A DNA stretch of 64,000 bases from Bacillota bacterium (GTDB lineage Bacteria; Bacillota; Sulfobacillia; JAJZYS01; JAJZLH01): contig JAKAUI010000058.1 of assembly GCA_021827745.1 (NCBI GenBank), positions 1 to 64,000 on the forward strand, written 5' to 3'. Of the stretch, positions 57,551 through 64,000 are shown piece by piece (position 1 is the stretch's first letter; every line of letters begins with the position of its first letter). Position numbers and translations under genes: made by a program. The notes under the pieces are model-generated. The model did not search any database. It worked only from the letters and a program-made list of their open reading frames with translations, and was not told the DNA's origin.

Positions 57551-58558
57551 ACGCCGACCACGCTCAAAGACGTGGCCCAGCTCGCCCAGGTGCACCCGTC
57601 GATCGCCTCCCGAGTCCTGAACGGCGACAAGTCGGCCTCGGTCAAAGAGGAAACCAAACAACGGGTGCTTGAGGCGGCCGAGCAGCTGGCGTATCGGCCA
57701 AACGGGCTGGCCCGCGGTCTCAGGACCAAGCTTTCGCACTGCATCACCCTGGTCATCCCGGACCTCTCGAACCCTGCCTTTGCCGAGATTCTGCGCGGCG
57801 CAGAGCTGGAGGCTAGGCGGTCCCAGTATTACGTGCTGCTGGCCTCGCAGGACTCAGGCCCCCAGGAGAAGCGATTTCTGCGCGCCACGCTCGAGAGCCG
57901 GGTCGACGGCGTGCTGCTGGCCAACGCCAAGGTCGAGGACCGGGTGATCGAGGAACTGGAGGCAGACGCCTTTCCCTATGTGCTGGTCAACCGACGCAGC
58001 CACAAGGCCAGTCGCTACGTCGTCGGCGACGACCACGGCGCCGCCCGGATCGCCACAGAACACCTGATCGCCAACGGCCACCGCCGGATCGGTCATCTGG
58101 CCGGCCCGGAGACGGCGGACACGGCGACGGCCCGCCGGCAGGGCTATGAGGACGCCCTGCGGGCGGCAGGGATCAAGGTCGACCCCGCACTCGTGGTGTG
58201 CGGCGACTATGCTGTCTCCAGCGGCCGGGTCGGTCTTCGCCGGCTGTGGACTGGAGTGCCCCGCCCGACTGCCGTCTTCGCAGCCAGCTTCCAGCTTGCG
58301 GTCGGGGCCCTGGAGGCGGCCCGGGAGCTGGCGCTCGAGGTTCCGGACCACCTGTCTATCGTCAGCATCGACGAGTTCGAGCTGGCGGCGGCGATCCCGC
58401 CTGGGCTGACCACCGTGCGGATGCCGCTCGAGGAGATGGGGCGGGAAGCGGTGCGCATGCTGCTGGGCGTGGTCCGCGGCGAGCAGGCTGGCGGTCAGCT
58501 GATTCTGCCGCAGCTCGAGCTCGTCTCGCGCAACAGCGTGGGTGCACCAAACGACTGA
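57551..58558 (+). CDS. LacI-family transcriptional regulator (non-canonical start)
   Basis: About 335 residues if translation begins at ACG 57551, giving TPTTLKDVAQLAQVHPSIASRVLNG, a complete LacI helix-turn-helix plus hinge. GGGGAGGG lies exactly 7 bases upstream of that ACG. No ATG, GTG or TTG occurs between it and GTG 57572, which would delete most of helix 1. The effector domain is periplasmic-binding-protein-like (ITLVIPDLSNPAFAEILRGAE, VDGVLLAN, FPYVLVNR, GHRRIGHLAGPE, LSIVSIDEFELA). It probably binds the two matching operators at 51117 and 58618. Confidence 0.85.
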   Translation, partial: TPTTLKDVAQLAQVHPSIASRVLNGDKSASVKEETKQRVLEAAEQLAYRPNGLARGLRTKLSHCITLVIPDLSNPAFAEILRGAELEARRSQYYVLLASQDSGPQEKRFLRATLESRVDGVLLANAKVEDRVIEELEADAFPYVLVNRRSHKASRYVVGDDHGAARIATEHLIANGHRRIGHLAGPETADTATARRQGYEDALRAAGIKVDPALVVCGDYAVSSGRVGLRRLWTGVPRPTAVFAASFQLAVGALEAARELALEVPDHLSIVSIDEFELAAAIPPGLTTVRMPLEEMGREAVRMLLGVVRGEQAGGQLILPQLELVSRNSVGAPND

Positions 58559-58617
58559 CCGGCCCGGCCCGAGGAGACAGGAGAGCGCGTATGGAGAGAG
58601 AAACCCTGGTCATGGGA

Positions 58618-58631
58618 TGCAAACGATTTCA
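58618..58631 (+). promoter_or_regulatory. LacI-family operator, site 2
   Basis: TGCAAACGATTTCA, one base different from site 1 and in the same extended context. It lies 22 bases before the chosen bicupin start and 60 bases after the lacI stop. Confidence 0.8.
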
Positions 58632-58653
58632 TAGCGAAGGAGACGAGACTTCG

Positions 58654-59286
58654 ATGCATCGGTGGGAGCGCTGGTTCCAGCAGGGAACGGTCAAGACGGA
58701 GCAGTTGCGCGCCGGGGCCCACATGTGGCTTGAGGGCGACACAGGCCTGCGTGGCGACCGCCTGGGACCTCTGATGCACCTGCACGACGGGGCGTCTGAG
58801 CTGTTTTTCTTTCTCGATGGCTGCTGTCGGGTGGAGCTCGGGGACAGCTTCGTTCTTGCCAACGGCGGAGACTTTCTGTTTGTGCCGCCGGAGGTGCCGC
58901 ACAACCTCTGGAAGGAAGGGCCGGAAGACATGCGGCTCGTCTTTGTGGTGGCGCCCAATGTCTTCGAGAACAAGTGGCGGACAGACGGCTTTAGGCTGAG
59001 CGGCTGGGAAGGTTCGGCCCCGCTCGCCCGGGTGGAGCAGGCTGGAGAGCTGCCTGGGGACGAGCACCTGCAGAGCCGGGCCATGCGGGTGCGGGGACGC
59101 CAGCTGGCCGAGCCGGATGAGCGAGAGCGTCTCTATCTGGTCGCAGACGGCGAGGTCCGCTACGAGGACCCGCTGCTCTCTGGAGTGCTTGGCAGGGGTG
59201 ACTTTGTGCACGTAGTGGCAGGTCGCCCCCACAGCCTGGAGGCCTCTGACGCCCTCGTCCTCGAGATCACCCCGCATGTGCGCTGA
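58654..59286 (+). CDS. Bicupin protein
   Basis: 210 residues with two cupin domains. The first has motif 1 MHLHDGASELFFFLDG (His-x-His, Glu) and motif 2 GDFLFVPPEVPHNLW; the second is degenerate (GDFVHVVAGRPHSLE, lacking the HxH). ATG 58654 is preferred: GAAGGAG lies upstream and the operator then stays outside the coding region. An ATG at 58591 would read through the operator. Possible isomerase or dioxygenase; no closer assignment. Confidence 0.8.
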   Translation: MHRWERWFQQGTVKTEQLRAGAHMWLEGDTGLRGDRLGPLMHLHDGASELFFFLDGCCRVELGDSFVLANGGDFLFVPPEVPHNLWKEGPEDMRLVFVVAPNVFENKWRTDGFRLSGWEGSAPLARVEQAGELPGDEHLQSRAMRVRGRQLAEPDERERLYLVADGEVRYEDPLLSGVLGRGDFVHVVAGRPHSLEASDALVLEITPHVR

Positions 59287-59313
59287 AGCGAAGGCAGGCG
59301 AGGGACGGTTAGC

Positions 59314-60093
59314 GTGAACAGGCGGTTTGAGGGACAGGTGGCAGTCGTCACCGGGGCCGCACGAGGCATCGGCCTGACCATCGCCGAGCGTCTGCGCTCC
59401 GAAGGTGCGGCGGTGGTAGTCGCCGACCTCGACCGGACCCAGGCCGAGGCCGCGGCCGAAGAGCTAGGGCCAAAAGCCATCGGGTTGGCGCTCGATGTGC
59501 GAAGCGAAGAGTCCGTTGACAGCTGCGTGCGTAAGGTTCAGGCCACCTTTGGTCGGCTGGACGTCTGGGTGAACAACGCTGGCCTCTTCGTCTTGGGCGC
59601 GGCCGTGTCGCAGCCGCTGGCCGACTGGACGCTCCAGATCGACGTGATGCTGACCGGCGTGTTCCTCGGCGCCCGAGCGGCGGCCCGGGTCATGATTCCC
59701 GAGCACCAGGGCGCCATCGTCAATATCAGCTCGATCGGAGGCCTCGGCGGCTGGCCAGAGCGCGGACCTTACAACGCCGCCAAGGCCGGAGTGCGCAATC
59801 TGACCGAGACCCTGTCCGGGGAGTGGGCAGCCCACAACGTTCGGGTCAACGCCGTGGCGCCCGGCGTGATCCGGACCAAGATGACAGATGCCCTGGTCAC
59901 ATCGGGCGTGGCGAACATGGACCAGTACTCGTTGCGCCACCCGATGGGCCGGATGGGCCGACCAGAGGAGGTGGCGGCGGCGGTCGCCTATCTGGCATCA
60001 TCGGACGCCTCTTTCGTCACCGGTGTCACGCTGCGCGTCGATGGCGGATGGGCGGCCTGGGATGGCGTGCCGGAGGCCGAAGGCAATGTCTGA
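59314..60093 (+). CDS. Short-chain dehydrogenase/reductase (SDR), second copy
   Basis: 259 residues. AVVTGAARGIGLTIAE cofactor loop, Asp after strand 2 (VVADLDRT) favouring NAD, VNNAGLF, Ser in NISSIGGLGG, YNAAK catalytic pair, and DASFVTGVTLRVDGGW C-terminus. All catalytic residues are present. GTG start at 59314. The stop overlaps the next, degenerate SDR start by 8 bp, so the pair is likely co-translated and may form a hetero-oligomer. Confidence 0.92.
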   Translation: MNRRFEGQVAVVTGAARGIGLTIAERLRSEGAAVVVADLDRTQAEAAAEELGPKAIGLALDVRSEESVDSCVRKVQATFGRLDVWVNNAGLFVLGAAVSQPLADWTLQIDVMLTGVFLGARAAARVMIPEHQGAIVNISSIGGLGGWPERGPYNAAKAGVRNLTETLSGEWAAHNVRVNAVAPGVIRTKMTDALVTSGVANMDQYSLRHPMGRMGRPEEVAAAVAYLASSDASFVTGVTLRVDGGWAAWDGVPEAEGNV

Positions 60094-60820
60094 CTACTGG
60101 GCGGGCAAGGCGGTGGGCGTGTCCGGAGTCGTCACTCCGGTCCGACTGGCGCTCGAGGCAGCGCTGGCCGAGGCAGGAGTTCATCTGACGTCTTTGTCCC
60201 CTGACGCCACAGCAGGGCTGCTGCACCAGACGCTGGCCAGGCTATCGGCACTGGACGGCTGGGTCCACTTCCCTGAGCTAATGTCCTGGCCCCTTTTGGC
60301 GGCCGACGGCGCCTTCAGCCACAGGGTCGGGCGGTGCCTGCAAGAGGCGCATCAGACGCTTTCGGCCGTCGGCCAGAAGATGCGGAGCCAACAGCGCGGG
60401 GCGGTCGTGGTGATGACCGATCTCGGCGGCCTCAGTGTCCGGCACGGAGATGTGGCAGGGGCGACGGCGAGTGCGGCGCTCTTGCAGCTGAGCCGGGCGC
60501 TGGGGGTGACCTGGGCCAAGGACGGGGTGCGGGTCAACGCTGTGGCCATGGGCCATCTCGACGGCGCCACCTCCGGAGGAGAGCGGGAGATCGATCAGGC
60601 CCGCACCCCGCTCGGGCGGCTGGCGAAAGACAGCGAAGTGGCCAAGGCCGCCCTGTTCCTGCTCAGCGACGACGCCAGCTTCATCACGGCCGAGTGTCTG
60701 CCGGTGGATGGCGGATGGCTGGCCTACCAATATTTCTACCCAGCCGCTCACCCAGCGGGCGGTGTGCCGAAAGGACCGACAGCAGAGGAAAACGGGTCAG
60801 GAGGTGTCGTCGATGGGTGA
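60086..60820 (+). CDS. Degenerate SDR-like protein
   Basis: 244 residues that align with the preceding SDR in the second half (VRVNAVAMGHLDG, DASFITAECLPVDGGWLAYQ) but have lost the active site. The glycine loop reads GVSGVVTPV, and the YNAAK position reads VAGAT, so Tyr is Val and Lys is Thr. The sequence between is otherwise in frame with normal codon use, which argues for a maintained non-catalytic partner rather than a decaying pseudogene. It overlaps E1alpha by 8 bp. Confidence 0.82.
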   Translation: MSDYWAGKAVGVSGVVTPVRLALEAALAEAGVHLTSLSPDATAGLLHQTLARLSALDGWVHFPELMSWPLLAADGAFSHRVGRCLQEAHQTLSAVGQKMRSQQRGAVVVMTDLGGLSVRHGDVAGATASAALLQLSRALGVTWAKDGVRVNAVAMGHLDGATSGGEREIDQARTPLGRLAKDSEVAKAALFLLSDDASFITAECLPVDGGWLAYQYFYPAAHPAGGVPKGPTAEENGSGGVVDG

Positions 60821-61766
60821 GCAGGATTGGCGAGTGGGAGCGCTTTCGGAGATGTACCGGATCCGCGCCTTCGAGGAGCAGTCGGCTGACTTCTACCGCC
60901 AGGGCCTGCTCGGCGGATCGCTGCACCTTGGCATCGGCCAGGAGGCGGTGGCGGTGGGGGCCGTGGGGGCGCTGCGTTCAGCCGACCAGGTGACGATGAC
61001 CTATCGCGGACGGGGCCAGGCCCTGGCCAAGGGCGTCTCGGCCGCCGCCATGTTCGCCGAGATGCTGGGCCGGTCTACGGGCACCAGTCACGGCAAGGGC
61101 GGGCCGATGCACATCTACAGCCCGGAGGCCGGGGCGATGGGAACGAATGCGATCGTGGCGGCCGGGATCCCGATCGCAGCGGGTTTGGCGCTGGCCGCCC
61201 AGCTGGACGAGAGCGACCGGGTGGTGATGACCTTCTTCGGAGACGGCGCCGTCAACCAGGGGGCCTTTCACGAGGCGATGAACCTGGCGGCCATCTGGAA
61301 GCTGCCGCTGGTTCTGATCTGCGAGAACAATCTGTATTCGGAGATGACACCGATCAGGGAGATGGTCGTCCAAGACGACCTGGCCGACCGGGCCAAGGCC
61401 TACGCCATCCCCGCCGCCGTCGTGGACGGAAACGATGTGGTGGTGGTGCGCCAGGCGGCAGAAGAGGCGGTGCAGCGGGCCAGATCGGGCCAGGGGCCGA
61501 CCTTCTTGGAGTGCAAGACCTATCGGCTGGTCGGACACATGCTGGGCGACCCCGAGGTCTACCGAACCCGTGATGAGGTGGAGCGCTGGGCGGCGAACGG
61601 CCCCTTGGTCAGGCTCGAGGCGAGCTTGGTTAGAGATGGGCGGTTGACAGCAAAGGCGTGCGAGGAGATGCAGGCGGCTGCCCGTGAGGAGATCCAGGCC
61701 GCCGCCGCCCAGGCCTTGGCTGAACCGGAGCCGGATGTGGCCCAAGCCCTGACCCACGTCTTCTGA
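60813..61766 (+). CDS. 2-oxo-acid / acetoin dehydrogenase E1 component, alpha subunit
   Basis: 317 residues. The ThDP-binding motif GDGAVNQGAFHEAMNLAAIWKLPLVLICENN is present as the GDG-x-NN pair, with YRGRGQALAKG and GTSHGKGGPMHIY active-site loops characteristic of AcoA/PdhA. The compact size and the SHGKGGPMH loop favour acetoin or branched acyl substrates over pyruvate, but this is not decisive. With E1beta it makes the decarboxylating or acyloin-cleaving heterotetramer. ATG 60813. Confidence 0.92.
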   Translation: MGEQDWRVGALSEMYRIRAFEEQSADFYRQGLLGGSLHLGIGQEAVAVGAVGALRSADQVTMTYRGRGQALAKGVSAAAMFAEMLGRSTGTSHGKGGPMHIYSPEAGAMGTNAIVAAGIPIAAGLALAAQLDESDRVVMTFFGDGAVNQGAFHEAMNLAAIWKLPLVLICENNLYSEMTPIREMVVQDDLADRAKAYAIPAAVVDGNDVVVVRQAAEEAVQRARSGQGPTFLECKTYRLVGHMLGDPEVYRTRDEVERWAANGPLVRLEASLVRDGRLTAKACEEMQAAAREEIQAAAAQALAEPEPDVAQALTHVF

Positions 61767-61782
61767 GGAAGGTTGATCGCCT

Positions 61783-62763
61783 GTGCCTGAGATGAGTTAC
61801 GCCCAGGCTCTCAACGATGCGCTGGGACAAGCGTTGGCCAATGATCCCAAGGTGCTGGTCATGGGCGAGGACATCGGCCATCACGGCGGCGTCTTCGCCG
61901 TGACCAAGGGTCTGCTTGAGCGCTTTGGGCCAAAGCGGGTGATCGACACACCGATCTCGGAATCGGGCTTCTTGGGCGCTGCCATCGGAGCGGCAACGGT
62001 CGGATATCGGCCGGTGGTGGAATTGATGTGGGTCGACTTCGCCATGGTGGCGATGGACCCGATCGTCAATCAGGCCGCCAAGACGTCCTATATGTCAGAT
62101 GGTCGGGTCAAGGTGCCGCTGGTGATCCGTACCCAGCAGGGAGCGGGCCGCGGCAACGGCGCCCAGCATTCGCAGAGCCTCGAGACCATGTTTGCCCAGG
62201 TGCCGGGGTTGAAGGTGGCGGCGCCGTTTGAGCCGGCGGACGCCAAGGGGATGCTGATGGCCGCCGTGGAGGACGACGGGCCGGTGATCTTCCTCGAGCA
62301 CAAACTGCTCTACACCCGCAAGGGAGACGTGCCTGGCGGGCGCCATGTGGTGCCGCTGGGGAAGGCGAAGGTCAGCCGCTTGGGCCAAGATGTCACCCTG
62401 GTCGGCCTATCGCGCATGGTCGAGCTTGCCGAGACGGCGGCGAAGGAGCTGTCCCGACAGGGGGTCGAGGCCGAGGTGATCGATCTGCGCTGCCTGGTTC
62501 CGCTGGACATCGAGACCATTCGCGTCTCGTTGCAGAAGACCGGCCGGGTGGTGCTGGTCCAGGAGGCGCACCGCTCCTTTGGCTGGGCGGCCGAGGTCAG
62601 CGCCCGGCTGATGGAGGATTCGTTCGACGACCTGAAGGCGCCGGTGCGCCGAATCACCAGCGAGGATGTGCCATTTCCGTACAACCAGCGGCTCGAGGCA
62701 TCCGTCATGCCGTCCGTCCCGAAGGTTGTGGCGGCGGCGCTCAGCCTCTGCCAGGACTACTGA
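61783..62763 (+). CDS. 2-oxo-acid / acetoin dehydrogenase E1 component, beta subunit
   Basis: 326 residues, transketolase-like. LVMGEDIGHHGGVFAVTKGL, DTPISESGFLGAAIGAA and QGAGRGNGAQHSQSLE are conserved E1beta stretches, including the subunit-interface and ThDP pyrimidine contacts. C-terminal transketolase domain with VEVIDLRCLVPLD (EAEVIDLRCLVPLD). GTG start at 61783 with GAGGAAGG upstream; an ATG at 61792 is an alternative. Confidence 0.93.
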   Translation: MPEMSYAQALNDALGQALANDPKVLVMGEDIGHHGGVFAVTKGLLERFGPKRVIDTPISESGFLGAAIGAATVGYRPVVELMWVDFAMVAMDPIVNQAAKTSYMSDGRVKVPLVIRTQQGAGRGNGAQHSQSLETMFAQVPGLKVAAPFEPADAKGMLMAAVEDDGPVIFLEHKLLYTRKGDVPGGRHVVPLGKAKVSRLGQDVTLVGLSRMVELAETAAKELSRQGVEAEVIDLRCLVPLDIETIRVSLQKTGRVVLVQEAHRSFGWAAEVSARLMEDSFDDLKAPVRRITSEDVPFPYNQRLEASVMPSVPKVVAAALSLCQDY

Positions 62764-62779
62764 GGAGAGGAGCCGATCG

Positions 62780-64000
62780 ATGACCACGACCATCCGCCTG
62801 CCGAAGCTGGGATTGACGATGGATGAAGCCACCGTGGTCAGGTGGCTGGTGGCGGAGGGGGCGCCTGTCGCTGCCGGGCAGACCTTGCTCGAGGTTGAGA
62901 CGGACAAGGCGACCCTGGAGGTGGAGAGCCAAGCGGGCGGATACTTGAGACGTCAGCTGGCGGCGGCCGGCGCCAAGGTCGTCCTCGGAAGCCCGCTTGG
63001 CATCGTAAGCACAACACTCGATGAGCCGGTGGCCGAGGTCGAAGCGGGCGCTGAGAACGGTGGACACGACCGCACCGCAGCCGCCCCGCGCGAGGACAGC
63101 GTGGCGCCGGATGGGAAGCCGGGCAACGAGCGGGCAACTGCGCATGGCGGCGGCCCGGCATCTCCGGCTGTCCGGCGGCGGGCCAGCGAACTTGGCATCG
63201 ATCTCACAACCGTCAGGGGGTCGGGACCGGGCGGCCGGATCCGCGAAAGCGACCTTGAGGCGCTCGCCGAACCCGTGGACAGAAAGACAACCGCCACGCC
63301 CGGGCCAGCCAACTGGACCGTGTCGGAGATGTCTCGGAGCCGTGTGGCCACAGCCAGGCGGATGGTGGAGTCGGCAACCGGCATCCCTCAGTTCTCTGTG
63401 CGCCGTGAGGTGGCCATGGCGGCGGTCGTAGAGGCCAGAGCGCACCTCTTGGCCGACGCCGGAGCGGGTGCGAAGGTGTCCCTCACCGACCTCCTCTTGG
63501 CAGCCGTGGCCCAAGCCATGATGGCGCATCCAGCGCTTCGCACCCGTCTGATCGGCGACCTCGCAGAAGCCCGGATGGCAGCGTGTCCGACCGCCAACAT
63601 CGGGCTCGCCGTGGACACGCCAGGCGGGCTGCTCGTGCCGGTGCTCAGCGATCTTGGCGGAAAGAGCGTGCTGGACATCGCACGTCTGAGGTCTCAGGCG
63701 GTGGAGGTCGCCCGTACGGGCCGGATCGGCGCCGGCTTTGCCAAAGATGGGACCTTCACCGTCTCCAATCTCGGTCCGTTCGACGTCGATGACTTCACCG
63801 CCCTGGTCAGCCCAGGGGAAGCAGGCGTGGTGGCCGTGGGAGCCCTCCGCCAGCGGCCTCGCGCCGAAGGGCAGGAGGTGCGCATCGAGCCTTCCCTTAC
63901 CCTGACCTTCAGTTTCGATCACCGCCTGATCGACGGCGCCGAAGGAGCCCGCTTTGCCGCCCGGGTGGTGACGGAGCTTGGAGCCGTGGCCAAAGGCGCT
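62780..64000 (+). CDS. Dihydrolipoamide acyltransferase E2 component (3' truncated)
   Basis: The frame runs off the window after 407 codons. Lipoyl domain (residues 1-78) with lysine in VETDKATLEVES; peripheral E1/E3-binding domain SPAVRRRASELGID...GSGPGGRIRESDL at about 132-170; and the CAT catalytic domain with the active-site FDHRLIDGAEG near the end. One lipoyl domain only. The ATG at 62780 follows GAGGAGAGGAG. It transfers the acyl group from E1 to CoA. Confidence 0.93.
   Translation, partial: MTTTIRLPKLGLTMDEATVVRWLVAEGAPVAAGQTLLEVETDKATLEVESQAGGYLRRQLAAAGAKVVLGSPLGIVSTTLDEPVAEVEAGAENGGHDRTAAAPREDSVAPDGKPGNERATAHGGGPASPAVRRRASELGIDLTTVRGSGPGGRIRESDLEALAEPVDRKTTATPGPANWTVSEMSRSRVATARRMVESATGIPQFSVRREVAMAAVVEARAHLLADAGAGAKVSLTDLLLAAVAQAMMAHPALRTRLIGDLAEARMAACPTANIGLAVDTPGGLLVPVLSDLGGKSVLDIARLRSQAVEVARTGRIGAGFAKDGTFTVSNLGPFDVDDFTALVSPGEAGVVAVGALRQRPRAEGQEVRIEPSLTLTFSFDHRLIDGAEGARFAARVVTELGAVAKGA

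Noticed and set aside
62741-63922. A 393-codon minus-strand open frame at the right end
   Set aside because: It is antisense to the E2 gene, which has lipoyl, binding and catalytic domains; the antisense product has no recognisable features.

Overview
The window is a high-GC bacterial chromosome segment (roughly 60-65% G+C by eye) that reads as a deep-branching, GC-rich member of the Bacillota. The evidence is gene order: hemW-hrcA-grpE-dnaJ, a HIT protein, rpsU-yqeY, and phoH-pgpH-ybeY-dgkA-recO-glyQ-glyS-PPDK regulator-dnaG-sigA follow the classical Firmicutes backbone. A CIRCE operator precedes hrcA and a T-box leader precedes glyQ. The genus cannot be fixed from the sequence alone.

Layout. 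(1) 1-5974, plus strand: 5'-truncated hemW, heat-shock genes hrcA-grpE-dnaJ (no dnaK between grpE and dnaJ), D-Ala-D-Ala ligase, HIT hydrolase, rpsU and yqeY. (2) 5983-31998, mostly minus strand: an accessory block lying between yqeY and phoH. It holds an EamA transporter, nine tandem paralogous beta-propeller lipoproteins (7083-25295), a flavin amine oxidase, a D,D-carboxypeptidase with SLH-like repeats, trpS (plus strand), a RelE/XRE toxin-antitoxin pair and an acyl-CoA mutase large subunit with isobutyryl-CoA mutase signature residues. (3) 32175-47289, plus strand: a tightly packed housekeeping run ending in dnaG-sigA, with an internal T-box before glyQS. (4) 47780-50770: an AbrB/PIN toxin-antitoxin pair, an oxidoreductase probably expressed from a leaderless transcript, three tRNAs (Asn, CAU, Val) closed by an intrinsic terminator, and a TacA/TacT-like (DUF1778/GNAT) pair. 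(5) 51237-64000: a catabolic cassette of APC permease, DUF4432 epimerase, SMP-30 lactonase, SDR, metallophosphoesterase, nucleotidyltransferase-fold protein, LacI regulator, bicupin, SDR, degenerate SDR, and E1alpha/E1beta/E2 of a 2-oxo-acid or acetoin dehydrogenase complex cut by the window edge.

The most striking object is the nine-gene propeller array. Every copy is a predicted lipoprotein with an Ig-like domain followed by a Vgb-like repeat domain (nine W-F repeats in eight copies, seven in one). Every copy also has its own upstream element GGAACC-N16-GACTCT, or a close variant, at exactly the same spacing. This resembles an ECF-sigma promoter, so the array is probably a coordinately switched surface-protein family that evolves by duplication, blade gain and loss, and gene conversion. 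In the catabolic cassette, two near-identical LacI-type operators, one before the permease and one before the cupin, suggest that the local LacI protein controls both halves.
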